From: Hymenopus coronatus
Lineage: Eukaryota; Arthropoda; Insecta; Mantodea; Hymenopodidae
Direction of reading: 5' to 3'
Length of the DNA stretch: 64,000 nucleotides
Assembly (NCBI GenBank): GCA_030762935.1
Contig: CM060900.1
Coordinates: 113,466,620 to 113,530,619, forward strand
Shown here: positions 32,283-44,479 of the stretch, piece by piece
Layout of the letters: every line of letters starts with the position of its first letter
Numbering within the stretch: the stretch's first letter is position 1
Made by a program: the position numbers and the translations under genes
Notes under the pieces: model-generated
What the model was told of the DNA's origin: nothing
What the model saw: the letters and a program-made list of their open reading frames with translations, nothing else
Databases searched by the model: none

Positions 32283-33504
32283 ACATACTTGCGAGTTTAT
32301 ATTAAAATGTTTATCTATGTTGGCATCTCTGAATCCAGCAGGTTCTTCCGGTCAAGGAGATAGTTCCGTGAACGGCGAAAAAAGAAACTATCGAGCAAAG
32401 ATGTATTTACGTTGCAAGGGTTATAACGGCACAACTCGTGTACTGTGTGTGAACTAATGAAAAGTAATGTTTTTAAATGCGCATGCTTATAATGGTAGAC
32501 GACTATCTACTCAATCAGTTTCAGCATAACTAAATTCACCTATTTTCTTACAGCACAGAACAATGGTTTGCAGCGAGTCGTGAATGAACGTCTCATGTTA
32601 CGTGGAAATGATACTCCTTTACTTTAAAACATTTAAGCTCGCCCAAAAGGTGTGTTCTTGTACAGGATGGAAAAATGAGACTAATATGTGCAGTAAACCC
32701 TTCCAAAGTATATCTAGAAATCAACTTGGATTTGGCAAAAGGAATGATGGAAACATGTAGAATTTCAGACTGAATGAACTATTTTTAAGAACATGTTATG
32801 TAGCATTACATTTCTAATCGCTACAGTTTGGAAGTTATCTTAAGGAACTTTTATAAAATATATAAATATAGAGCATTATTAGTTTAATCATAGTTTTAGA
32901 ACATACCTGTTACAGAAAAAAATAATAATACGTACTTCTTCCCAGATAAAGGGCTTCACAAACAGTATGTTTTGAGTTTAGTTTGTATACCATGTGGTCA
33001 AGTATCTTGCGAGGGGTGATTTTGGGGATAGTTGTGTAAAAAGAAACCAAGTGTACTCTTAAATTTTCGAAACAGAATATGAAATCATATCCTTGTAGTG
33101 TAATTATAAGTGGTAACGAATTTAAATAGACTGCTGATCACACGATGCAAACCAAAATTAGATTGTAAAAGTTTTAAAAAAGTATAACTCTGATGCGTTA
33201 CATTCACATGACTCTCCAGTTATCGTTTAGTTTTATGTAGCTTCCACGAGGTTTTACTTTCGTCTGCTTTGCGTTATTGGAAACGTTTGCAGAATTAGTT
33301 CCATTACACATTTTTTTTAGCTGCAAAGGGGATGCAGAAAACCGAAACGATGTTCTCCACTTACTCACTGATCTCATATGGAGGAACTGCAACCCACCCC
33401 AGAACTTACAAGCTAATGCCTGGGATCGGATGCCTGTTGAGGAGCAGCGGACTATGAATCCGATAGAGTATCCAGGGATGGGGGAACAGCTCAATTTCTG
33501 GTAG
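32283..33504. other. No recognisable feature
   Basis: Mostly AT-rich. The segment 33260-33500 is open on the minus strand as part of a 187-codon frame that continues into the neighbouring SINE and looks spurious. Confidence 0.45.
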
Positions 33505-33690
33505 CGAGAAGTATTTATGAAATCAAGGTGAAATAGATGAGCTCTTGGTAGAAAGAATTGCGGTGTAAACCAGAAGGTCAGGAGAAAACCCACCCAGACA
33601 CTGCTTCGTCCTGTAAATATCCCATTTGGAATTGAACGCGTGCAGCCTAGACAGGCCAATGTTCTAGCCACTCTGTCACGGTCCAAAGCG
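33505..33690 (-). mobile_element. SINE family D, diverged, minus strand
   Basis: Blocks 'gaaatcaaggtgaaatagatg', 'aaaacccacccagacactgc' (at 33590-33610) and the right-hand 'ctagccactctgtcacgg' match family D. The B box is degraded. Confidence 0.65.
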
Positions 33691-33767
33691 CCACTCAAAT
33701 GTTTAAATGCGGCTCGCTCTTTGCATAATATTGCGAATAACAACCGGTTAGCTACAAATCTGAACAC

Positions 33768-34530
33768 ATAACTTTCACTACAAAACTGTTGCTACAAAAG
33801 ATTATTCCATTATCGACATGGTAGCAATTGAGATAAGCATTAGCAGAAATAGTTGTATTAATTCCTTCTAAATGGAAGGAAAATAAGGTAGATAATATCT
33901 AGGCTAACGCGATTGTCAATAGCCGTTCGCTATGCGAAACAGTTGAAATTGGTTCGCTTTGCACGACCAGGAGTAAAACAAAAGTAAGCCTCCCGTTTAA
34001 GAAAAGTTTAAGCACCTTAAAATTGAAACCAATTAGAAGGAATAGCTCGGAAACGGTTACCTGTGAATAAATAAAAAAAAATGTATAACAACAATGTGTT
34101 TTAACGAGATCTAAGTTTTTTGTGTAGAAGTTTTTGTCCATCTCTTACGGTTTACCAGTTATAAAAACCCATCCACAATGAGATCTTTAAAAGTCTATTC
34201 CTAGAAACTACAAGATACACATTTTATTTAGCATCTTTAATATATGGAAGTTTAGTCAAAATCATTAGCCATTTTTGAGAAAAACAAAAGTTTCCAACAA
34301 ACAAAAAACCACGTAAACGGTAGGCGAGATTTTCTTTAAAATCTTTGTGTCGCACTTTTGGAAGATACTAAAGTTAAATGCCAAATTTTGTATTCAACAC
34401 TCTTTTCGTTTTTGAGCTATGCTGCACACGCGGACCTTTTTCTAATTTGGGGGGGAGGTTGTTAATGGATGTCAGAACGTGTATTTCCGGTGAAATCTCG
34501 TAATCGAATCTTTGGGTTGACAAGTTAAAC
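33768..34530 (+). repeat. DR repeat unit, forward (array unit 1)
   Basis: Blocks in order from 'acaaaagattattcc' and 'aaataaggtagataatatc' through 'aaattggttcgctttgc', 'ctcttacggtttaccag' and 'gccatttttgagaaaaac' to 'gtgtatttccggtgaaatc'. Confidence 0.8.
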
Positions 34531-34559
34531 TTAAGCATTAAAAAAATTCAAATCCACTA

Positions 34560-35005
34560 AGAGCGAGTATATCCTATATTGGCTGCCACAGTAAATGTTA
34601 TTTTAAATAAATAGTGCGTTTTATAGAGATCTGACTGTTGTGTGTTCTGCGGTATTCTGTTTCTGAAGTTTGCCTTTATACAAGGTTATAACAAAATTTC
34701 TTGCAAAGGAAGATGACTTCACAGGCTATTCCCAGAAAGCTCAAGATCTTCATTGTCTCGCAAAATGTTAAATATGTGACATTTTAATTAAAATAGTTCT
34801 TACCATTTTTAAGAAAGTAAACTTCATATAAAAAAAATTCCATGGATTGTGTAGTTTGTATTTGCGGGATTCTCTTTAAAATCTTCGCGTCGCATTTTAG
34901 GAAGACACTAAACATCAATACCAGGTTTGGTATTTATCGGACTTTAAATTTTTGAGTTAGGCTGTTCAGACACAAGAACATTCTAAAAAAATCTAGTATT
35001 ACACC
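34560..35005 (+). repeat. DR repeat unit, 3' half, forward (array unit 2)
   Basis: Starts near the 'tatagagatctga' block. It continues with 'gacttcacaggctattccc' and the palindrome aataccaggtttggtatt, then 'tgttcagacacaag'. The unit end merges into the next unit's 5' block. Confidence 0.75.
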
Positions 35006-35935
35006 CACATGGCTTTCTCTGCCTGTTTTGCAAACAAATCATTCTTACAAAGGATGATTCTGCTATCTACTTCACTAATCGAGATACAGTAAACATTAGC
35101 AGAAATTGTCTTATAACTTAGTTCGTTATAAGTGGAAGAAAATTAGGGGAATACACTAGCTAAAGCAATAGTCAAATTTTTTAAAAGCTACCGATATGTG
35201 ATTGACATTGAAATTCGGTTCCCTTTGCATGACTAGAAGTAAAACAAAAGAAAAACGAAGACGATTCCTGTTTGAGGGAAGTATGAGCAATTTAAAATTG
35301 AAATTACAAGAAATATCCTGGAATTGGTTAGCTCCGCAACAAAAATGTATAGAAAATAAATTGTGTGTTTTGGCGAGATTTGTAAATCTTTAGTGGTAAG
35401 TTTTTGTCTATCTGTTACGGCTGATTAGTTATGCAAAATTCATCCAGAATGAAAAGAATTTCAGCCGCCATTCCCTGGAAATTCAAGATATACATTTTAT
35501 TTGCCATGTAAGCAATTCTAATATACGGTATTTTAATAACAAATTTTGGTCACTTTTGATAAAATAAAAAGCTTTCGAAAAATGCTCCATGCAAAGTGTA
35601 ATTTGCAGTAGGTTATTCTTGAAAATCTTCGTGTCAAATCCTTAGAAGATGTACTCAAATGTCAAGTTTGGTATTTAACGGAATTTTCGTTTTTGAGGTG
35701 TGTTCACGGACACGCGCAGACCTTTTTTCTAAAAAGTTTTATTTTTATTCAGGGGAGCTCAAAACATGTATTGCCGGTGAAATCTGGGTCTCGAGTTTTG
35801 TGTGGAATACAATATCTTGTCTACCTACTATGTACATTGTATATACATTGTAGAGAAGGTAAAAATGCTTGGGACTCAAAACATGCCTTTCCAGTGAAAT
35901 ATCGGTATCGATTTTTATGTGGAATATAACCCTAC
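35006..35935 (+). repeat. DR repeat unit, full length, forward (array unit 3)
   Basis: Starts at 'cccacatggctttctctgcc' and carries every internal block to the 3' terminus 'ctacctactatgtacattg'. A second, diverged copy of the last ~70 bp follows at 35868-35935 ('ctcaaaacatgcctttccag'). Confidence 0.8.
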
Positions 35936-36123
35936 TCTAATTACTAGATACGTCTTACATAAATGTAAAATAAAGGACAGACATACTCAGAATTGATATT
36001 GGCGAAGCATGAAATGTGGGCCTCAAGCAGAGGTAAGGTAAAACAGTTTCACAATTGAATCTAGAAGTGAGCGATGTAAGCATTTAAAACATGTCTTTAT
36101 AATTTCGCAAGCAATAAAGCACA

Positions 36124-36127
<4 letters not shown>

Positions 36128-36156
<29 letters not shown>

Positions 36157-36157
36157 C
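36128..36157. repeat. Poly(T) run
   Basis: About 30 thymines. It could be the poly(A) tail of a minus-strand retroposon lying to the right, but no matching target-site duplication was found. Confidence 0.6.
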
Positions 36158-36985
36158 GAGTGTTCTACTTCAAATGATGAGGGCATTCAGAATACGCACG
36201 CGAATCAAGTGCTGCTAATGAGATAAAACGACGTATTCGCGAGAAGAGAAGAGCCTTGGTGGTTCAGATGTCGAGCATGCGCCACAGCATTTTTCATCTC
36301 CATTAACGGCCTATTGATCTTTTTCCTGCTATTCATTAGCAATATAAAGCTCTTTGAATATTATCTGCTCCGTTCAACAGAAACGCTCCTCCAGATTATC
36401 TCAAGTGTGCACTCTTTTGTTAAAGCGCCATTGCAATGTGGTCTCTGGCCCATTCTGTTCCCATACTACAGCAATTATGTGATAATTAACCTTCATTTAA
36501 AATTCTATGTGCATCTTAAATAGCTCTTTCGAGTATGGCTCAGCTAAAAAAATCCATAAATAGAATATCCAAAATGTCACCCAAATAGATAATCATAGTT
36601 TTGGGTTTTTACTTTCTCTACTACGTATACTGACGTGCATAAAGTGAGGCCCATAATGGAACACAGTTATTTAAGTTAGACAAAATCTAGCCCCACCGTC
36701 TGTCAGCCTGACCTCAGCTATTTTATCGTAAGTAATATCATAAGACGTTTGAACTAACCGATAAATTCTCGAGCGGAGCGATGAAAAATATTTACCTGGA
36801 CTATTTCACAAATAAAATAATGAATTTAAATATCGCATAGATTGACCAGAAAATGTTATATTCTATAAAAGAAAATAACCTGACGACACTGTATAAACGA
36901 AGGAATGACCCAGTGATAAATGGAGCAAAACAAAAGAATGATCTTTCTGAACACATTGATAATCTGTTAATTTGTGAACTTTGTA
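36158..36985. other. No recognisable gene
   Basis: A 69-codon plus-strand frame at 36314-36523 is hydrophobic and unrecognised. No clear repeat apart from the flanking poly(T). Confidence 0.4.
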
Positions 36986-36989
36986 ATTT

Positions 36990-38207
36990 GTAAAACCCTG
37001 TTTCACAATGTTTGTGAAGTTGAATACAAACAAACTTAAATATTTACAAGTGAATTTTTATAAAGTTTACAAGTGTTTTGTTTCCCAATCAAATGGTAAT
37101 CACACACATTTGTAATTTTTATTTGTAAAGTAAGCAATTCATATACAAACGGCTTAATGTTTGTATAGTAACCTATATGTAAATGTCCGAGCAAAAAATG
37201 TGTAAAAAAGCATTAAATAAGCATACAGCAATATATCTCTAAAAGTTACATAAAATACTATTTAGTAGCAGTTGAAGTGACTCAGATAATGATGGGTTCA
37301 TACAAAGGAACGTAGAAGACAAACATTATAGGTTCAGAATTAATAATGACCTTACATCTCTTTATATAATACAATGGAAGGTTTCGGCTGATTCCTTTTG
37401 CAATGGAATTGTATTGCAAGATATGACATCACATTCAGCATACAACAGGCAAAGTTAAAGAGTCCTAACATCAAAATAACAGCTGTGTGTTGCTTTGCAC
37501 TTGATGAAAATTGGCTATCATATTCATGCAGTTGCAGACATGCATTTTTTTTTAATAGCTGTATACCCTACTTCTATTTACCTAATCATTTTACTTTGCT
37601 TGCTGTATGATTACTGAATTTCTGTTTTCTTCTTTTTACACTCACACATATACACAAACATACAGCACCCATGCCCAAGGCGGGACTCGAACCCACGATC
37701 CCCTGCGCTACGAAGCACCAAAGCGAGACGCCTTGGCGAGCTGGGCCATGTGGACCGGCGTAGAGCTTCTAAGGCTTCATTATGCAGAAGTGTGCATAGA
37801 GTATACGAATCTATGCAATGTATGACGCAATAATGCACATACTGCCAAAACCAGACAATTCATAGTACACCTATATACTAAAATGCGAGACTTTGTAATA
37901 GCGTGTCTTTGATACAATTGAATAGCTTTATATAGTATTCAGTTGAAATACACACATAAAACTTATCGAATGTGCTAGATGTATGGAGAGAAAAATAAAC
38001 TCTTTAGAATTTTTATAACGTGCGGTTGGTCACGCTTTAAAACGGGAATATGACAGAATGACCATATTGTTCTCGTTTGTAAACTGTATATCTGCATTTG
38101 TAAAGATCCTCTGCTTTACAAGTTAAACTTATGTTTAAAAGAGTTTACAAGCATTTGTAATCTTTTCCTTGTTATTTGCAAATTGTAAATATTGTGAAAT
38201 ACGCCCC
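36990..38207. mobile_element. Candidate non-autonomous DNA transposon
   Basis: The left end (ccctgtttcacaatgtttg) and right end (aaatattgtgaaatacgcc) are imperfect inverted relatives. Both subterminal regions (36990-37175 and 38075-38205) are rich in tttgtaa/ttacaag motifs, largely in opposite orientation. Such clusters of short subterminal motifs are typical of cut-and-paste transposons. There is no transposase, and the target duplication is uncertain. Confidence 0.35.
37670..37758 (-). mobile_element. tRNA-like SINE head (Leu/Ser-like arm lengths)
   Basis: On the minus strand an A box (tggcccagctcgccaagg) and B box (gggttcgagtcccgcc) are separated by about 38 bp, longer than a class I tRNA. 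The ends ccaaggc and gccttgg could pair, but the acceptor stem of a real tRNA is not clear. It is more likely a SINE head, inserted in the candidate transposon at 36990-38207. Confidence 0.45.
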
Positions 38208-39495
38208 AGGTAGTAAATCCGTATATGATAAATTAACGTCTCTATATATGAAACAGTGTGAATTCTAGCTACAGGGTACTTGCCCTCTAACAATTTGTGG
38301 CCTAACTGCCGAAAGGTATATTACAACTTAATCTTTTGTGCTCATGTAACAATTTTCTTAGTGCCGTTTCAGAGCGGCAATAACTTTAACCTTCGTCTAC
38401 AAGTCTCTGATGAAAGCTGTCCTATAAATATACTTACTTTAACCACACCAGCAAATAGTTCTTCTCCCCCTCTAGAAAGAAACATGTTTTGTTCTGGATT
38501 TTCCTTATGTACCAATCCTAGTGAAACACAAACCGGACGATATATTTCATTTCACATAGATTATAACTAGAGCTCGGGCCGAGGTTCAGTGCACACAGTT
38601 TAACTACATATGATGTGATGGAGTAGGCGTGGTTTCTAACACCCATTTCGTAACGCGTTGCATCGTCTAGCATTGCTCACTGCCTGGGCTCGTTCAGTTT
38701 GATAGTTTTTTCTCCTTCTTTCCTGTTGTTTTATATTTATTCCTACGTTGCTGTTGTTTTGCTGTTTGTTTTCTTTTCTACACAAAAATACACAGACATG
38801 CACATTTAAAAACACCATGTGGGAAGAAGCACCAAAGCTAGGCAGTTTACGGGAACCGTTAACTAGCAGATAAACCAGTGAACACTGAAAGAGAGCGCAG
38901 ATTGAAAAATGTCGAAAAAACGAAAGGATAGGCGTTTGGCACTGATCAAACTTGTGGATGATTCAAACATATTTTGAGTGACAGGAGGTAAGCCTTTTCT
39001 TTCGATACAGTAAAGACGTATCTTGTAATTCACTGCAATGAAGTCTGAGTGAATCTGGTTGATTTATGTTCATTGTCTTTTCAAAGCTCTGCACATTATT
39101 GTTCCATTTTTTTTATCAAGCTTTATATTTTATTTGTAGAAGTACAAGGCGCTTATGAATTAGAACGATGCATATAATGCCACTACATGTAATGGGCTAA
39201 TTCTGGAACAGATTATACTTCAACGGTATACGCTTATGCTACAAACCCCTCCCCCACTACCCTCTCTCTACCGCTGACTGCTCTGTGTGTTCGTAACTGT
39301 GTGCCCTTCGGAACCCAAAAGAGAGCTCTAATTAATAACATTCTTCATTGCTAACATTTTGTCACTGAACTACTTTTTAGACCAATCAGAGATCTGATAC
39401 GGCTGGATAGTCCAACTTTGGTTATTCGAAGGATAAGAGACTGTTGCGATCTAGGGAACGTGCCATTTTTATACACGTCAGTGTTCTCAAGATAG
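38208..39495. other. No recognisable gene
   Basis: A 96-codon plus-strand open frame at 38280-38570 is preceded by pyrimidine-rich stretches ending in ag, but no coding family is recognised. The rest is ordinary AT-rich DNA. Confidence 0.4.
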
Positions 39496-39499
39496 GTTA

Positions 39500-39765
39500 A
39501 GTATAGGAGGTACGGTATTTCACCGAAGAATTTAATGTCGATGTTTCACTTGAAATACATGTTTTGAGGCCTGAATCCAAAAACAGCATTTTTAGAATAA
39601 AGTTTCATATTTGTGTCTGAAGAACATAACTTAAAAGCAAAATGCCGAATCAACTTTGTATTAGTTCAGTATGTTGTAAAGATGGGCACGAAGATTTAGA
39701 AGAAAAACACCCCAAAACACCTTTTAGAATGAAAATTTTTCAGAAGCTTCGAGTTTATAAAGATG
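39500..39765 (-). repeat. DR fragment, reverse, diverged
   Basis: Blocks 'aaatacatgttttgaggcc', 'aagatttagaagaaaaacac' and 'ccccaaaacaccttt' follow the reverse DR 3' end. Both boundaries are vague. Confidence 0.5.
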
Positions 39766-42250
39766 ACTCAAGATTTTATTTTAAATGATTATATACGCAT
39801 GACAAATAAAGGGTAGGTCTTGAATCCTTGTGAAATAACTTTTGAATTTCTCTTTATTCGGGAGGAAATTATATGTAATTTCATATGACGGATCGGCTAT
39901 AGGTAGATATGGATAAACATTTTCTACAAAAAAAAAAAAAAAAAAATGAAGGTCTCTATAAACCACACTTAGTACCCCTGCTATTCATTTGTTCTCCGAT
40001 GTGAAGGAGTATGTAATTTCAACGCCACTATGTAGATACATTCGATTCGATTCGATTCCGTTTTAAGTATCCTTGGCGACCTTAATGAATAAATTTTATT
40101 TTCGTCTAAATACTATTTCTTTTACTATCGTCGACAAAATATTATGCATTGCGCATGTATTAACTGTATTGGAGCATCTCTGATTCAGTAAATACGAGAC
40201 TAATCGTAATGTGCTATTACTAGCGTTACATCAACAGATGAGCGCTGCACACAGAAATTATTTGAATGGCCTTGCAATGCTACGGTATCTGGATTTGACT
40301 CCCGGCGAACATCCCTCTCGGCATGGCGTGAATGTGTGTATGCGAGCATGTTTGGATCTGGTATCTTTGAGGATTAAACTGGAAAAATAACAGATCTCTT
40401 GCATATGTTCCCTTGCCTGTATAATCAGTAATAACATGACAAGTATATAGCAGCTTCCAAAATACACTAAACCCAAGTGGATACATTTTAGAATAGAGAA
40501 CACAGTTATTTTTTTTTTTTTACAAACAGTATTTGAAACAGCTCTACCGCGACTCTAAAGTTATTTGAGGAAAATTGTAAAACATTCCATAGTATTATTT
40601 TACAATTATTAGAAATTTAATTTTAGATGTGTTACTTTTAGCCATAAAAGGTGCTAAAACGTGTAAAAATCTAACTTCGTGACCAAATAACACTTAACAA
40701 TACATATTAGTGAATTACTTAAGACGTGCTTAGCCATTACAAATTCAAATAGCTAAGCCATTACATCATATCATAACCTTACGCATTATATTATATTATA
40801 TTCTGGACCATTCCTTATAGAGAGGGACGTATAGAACTGGGCCGAGTTTACACCCAGTCGTTATATATTTGGTATTTCTTGTTATGCACCTTAAACAGAA
40901 GGATTTGACTTGTTTTGACGCCCTCTATACCCGGGATTTGGAAGGAAAAAAAAAAGGAGGAAGCTAGTTTTAGATACCGCAAAAAGTTCAGGGGGTCCGG
41001 TAAGCTAACGTTCGTCAAATTTTAAGTTGTTATTCCTTTATATGAAAATTTCTCTTTTTATAAGTAATAAATTGATCATGTCTGTAGGTACTAAAATAAT
41101 AATGAAGAGAAGCCTACAGTGTTTCTTCTGTTTAGAGAATAGTGTATTTTTCTCAAACTATAAAATTAGAAAGCTCAAATGTACACCTGTTACTTTTTAG
41201 TATTAGAGAAGATTTTAACAGGCATTTTAAAAATATCTTTTATCATTAAAAATTCTAGGGCGATGAATGTTATCCTTTTGATTAAAATAGCAAAGAAAGA
41301 AATAACTCGTGAACTGGTGTGTGTGTAACGTTAAAACGTTTAAGAAGGTGTATTTTAAGCGCTGTACGAATTTTATGTTGCTCCAGAGAAAATTATAGGT
41401 TCATATCCGAGTTTCGCGATTTTAACATGATTCGGTATGGAGCAGGCATGGGTGAAAAACTACTCCATATTGCCGCAGCACTGAAAGGCGCCCTTGTCCT
41501 ACTCCAGCACCCAATCCCTTCCTTCACTTGTGCTTCGGATAAGTCTTATTCAGTGGCTGGTATGGCCTCGAGCTCAGGACGCCAATTTCAGGAGTAGTTG
41601 TTCCACTTTAGAGCCAAATACCTCCGTTTTAGTAAAGAAAGGGATCGACAAACAAAAAATGAAAACTACTAGTAGGTATAAGCCTATAGTAGTATATGTC
41701 AGTTATTGTTTAATGTATTTTAAACTTTAAAAACAGTTGTGCTATCCTACCCTATATTCTTTACGACTTTCTTAACCAAAGTAGGTGTCTATAATTAGCG
41801 ACTGATACTTTTGCTGCATATAAACCAATACTTTAAATGACAGTGGAGAAATTATTACAGACTTTTAGACAAAACGTGCACTACTCGCCACTCGACATCA
41901 GAGTATAGAGCGAGTTCCCTCCCAACTTTGCTGGCCAACCCTATGTCAGGTATAGAGCATATCGCGTTTCCTAAACATGCATATCATGTTCAGCTCATTT
42001 TGAATGTGGTGCCTTTTGAAACCAAGCTTCATATGTTTTAAAATGCGTGGGGTTTTAAACGCTCTACAATGCCAACAACCCAAGCGGACGATAGCAACTT
42101 CAATGCCAACATGCGTTTTCTCTGGTGACCTTGGACGCTTATCAAGCTCCTATAGTGATAAGGTGAGAATAACCCTCCAAAGCTTCTTGTTTTCGTTGCC
42201 CTGCTACCAGCGTGACGCTTTGCCAGCCACAACCAAGGTCCTTACTCATG
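39766..42250. other. Long stretch without supported genes
   Basis: AT-rich with an A-run at 39929-39946. GC-richer patches at 41430-41615 and 41870-42240 have short open frames on both strands without recognisable products. A possible SINE-head scrap lies at 40262-40310. Confidence 0.45.
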
Positions 42251-42254
42251 TTTT

Positions 42255-43085
42255 GCTTTCTCTACCAAATACATGTACGTAGGTACATACATATTAGGTA
42301 GAGGTATTTTATTCCACTGAGTTTTCAACAAAAATATATATTTTTTGGGGTCTGCTGAGTAAAAAAAGCATTTTTAGGAAAAGTCGCAAGTGCGCGCGCG
42401 CGTGTGTGTATGTGAACAGCTAATTCAAAACTAAAAAAATCAGCTAAACACCAAACTTTCCATTTAAGCTCAGTATCTTCCCAAACTACCCTTAACATGG
42501 AGCATTTTATGAAAGTTTTGAATTTCTCAAAATAGCTAACGAATTTTATAAAAATTAATAGTTTAAGATACTTTTATTATCAACAAAATTCATATCTTGA
42601 CTTTCCTGGGTACAGCCTCTGAAAATCTCATTCTGAATTACTTTTACATAATTGGTAAACCGTAAGAGATAGACAAAAGGTTAGTACATAATGACGTAGA
42701 TCTTGTTAAAACACAATTGATATCGTATGCATATTTTTAAAGATACCTAACTGTTTCCGAGTTATTCTTTGTCATTGGTTTCAATCTTAAGCTAATTAAA
42801 ACGTTTCTCATACGGGAGGACATCTTTGATTTCATCTCTCTTGTTTTACTTTTGGCCATGCAAAGAGGATCGAACCTAAATTGTTTCAAATAGCGTTCAG
42901 TTTTTAAAAGATTTGGCTATAGCTTTAGCCTAGTATAGTTCCCTATTTGCCCTCCTACCTACAAGGAAGTAGCAAGACCAATTCTGCTAATGTTTACCTC
43001 GATTACCATGAAGTGGGAAGAAGAATAATCTTTTGTGAGATAGTTTGTCCAAAAGGTAGAAAAAGTCATGTGAATGCGATGCATA
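42255..43085 (-). repeat. DR repeat unit, full length, reverse
   Basis: Runs from 'tttctctaccaaatacatg' through 'ccaaactacccttaac', 'ggtaaaccgtaagagat', 'ggccatgcaaagaggatcg' and 'tctgctaatgtttacctcg' to 'aaagtcatgtgaatgcgatg'. A short CG/TG simple repeat (42393-42414) replaces the cacac tract of other copies. Confidence 0.8.
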
Positions 43086-43210
43086 TTTTTCTACTTCACT
43101 GTTAATAACCAAAACACCAAATATAGAATACATTTCTCTTCTGTGACATACTCTAGCAGATAAATTAAAAGCGAAAACTCTTTTGTGTACGCTGAAAATA
43201 CAAACTGACT

Positions 43211-43488
43211 GCCTCCGTGGTCGAGTGGTCAGCAAGCTGACTTCTCACCCGGACATCCCGGGTTCGATTCCCGGCTGAGGCGGGGAATTTTTCTTTAACC
43301 CGAATAATTCCCTATCCCCTACAGAGTCTGGAAGCATAAATGTGAGAGTGAATGTACGTGTGTTTAGTAATATAAAATTGATTTAGCTAATGTAAACCTA
43401 CAGTAATACAAGTAGTTTCACAAGTCAAAGCCCCCGATATGACCATTGATGTTAAAGGGGGCTATACAAATGAAACAACAACAAAATA
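43211..43488 (+). mobile_element. tRNA-derived SINE, family C, full length
   Basis: Complete head with A box (gtggtcgagtggtcagc) and B box (cgggttcgattcccggc), then 'ggggaatttttctttaacc', 'attccctatccc' and 'cccccgatatgaccattg'. It ends in 'aatgaaacaacaacaaaat'. It is the reference copy for family C, and copies at 3915, 19893 and 59925 align to it. The flanking duplication is unclear. Confidence 0.85.
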
Positions 43489-43689
43489 GAAACTGCAGCG
43501 CTAGCCATTTCTAAATATTTGTTTTAATTAGCTTTATAGCGTTTTGAAAATTGCAACTTTATTGAACATTTTTGTTCCGCGTTTACAGGATTTTATGTGC
43601 TCTTAATAGAGCAATTTTCATTTTCTCTACTATTTATAGTAAATAGTAATAGCTCAAATCTTGACATCGTCGAATTAAGGGTGGAGTTC

Positions 43690-43947
43690 AATACCTAAAA
43701 GAAGGCATAAATTCCCCACGCCAGTCACACTTTATATGGAAGTTTCGTTATGTTTTATTTTCTCAAAGATGGCTAACAATTTTGACTAAAATATGATATA
43801 TTAAGTATATTAGCATGAGATACGAAATTTATATCTTTAATTTCTGGCAACAGCCTGTGAAGTGCGCTTCTTTCGGAAGGAACTATATACAACTGCTATA
43901 CGTTAAGGGAGACTAAAATGTTCTTTGAAAAAAAAAAAAAAGAAAGC

Positions 43948-44012
<65 letters not shown>

Positions 44013-44370
44013 AAACAAAATTTATTCCAAAAAGCCTTTTTGTGACGTAAGCCATTTTTGTTATACCCATTAATTTTTCGAATTGTTTAATATCTGTCAT
44101 TCTTTTAAAGTCCTCTCAATTTCATTTGTTTCCCATTGAATGGAAAGCGCATGCACTTTTAAACCTGCATATAGCCTCTAGTGGTAAAAAAATTGTCTAT
44201 CGGTATTATCATTTTATCTGCAACGTAATGCGCAATGTATCTATTTCTGCATAAGTTTATCTCGAATAAAATGAAATAGATAAAAATAAATGTCCTAGGA
44301 ATTGTTTGTAAAGTCGTTAATAAACGTTACGCGGTAGAGAAGGCTGTCTGTGTGCAACATAGTTTTAAAT
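43690..44370 (-). repeat. DR-related repeat, subfamily 2, reverse, with a TA expansion
   Basis: Shares 'aagatggctaacaattttgac', written across 43766-43786, with DR. It shares 'cttctttcggaagg', 'gcatatagcctctagtgg' and 'aataaacgttacgcggtagag' with the other subfamily 2 copies. Confidence 0.55.
43950..44010. repeat. (TA)n microsatellite
   Basis: About 30 TA units, preceded by an A-run at 43928-43941. It lies inside the subfamily 2 copy. Confidence 0.95.
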
Positions 44371-44479
44371 ACAAGTTTTAAATACATTCATTTTAATCGA
44401 AAACAACTTTTTCATAAGTTACATTACACATTTGGTTATAGATACAAATGGAATGGTCATAGTCAAGTGTTCAAAAGGG

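Noticed and set aside
33204..33767. Longest open frame in the window (187 codons, minus strand)
   Set aside because: It runs through a minus-strand family D SINE and AT-rich flanks. The translation resembles no protein and composition is not coding-like.
36314..36523. Small membrane protein gene (hydrophobic 69-codon frame)
   Set aside because: AT-rich random frames are often hydrophobic. No splice sites, homology or context supports it.
37670..37758. Class II tRNA gene (Leu or Ser) on the minus strand
   Set aside because: Promoter boxes are good, but acceptor pairing and an anticodon loop could not be drawn convincingly.
38280..38570. 96-codon exon
   Set aside because: Possible acceptors nearby, but no donor, no family and a non-ATG start. 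Insufficient support.
43950..44010. Replication origin or regulatory TA tract
   Set aside because: A plain TA microsatellite. Nothing else supports an origin.
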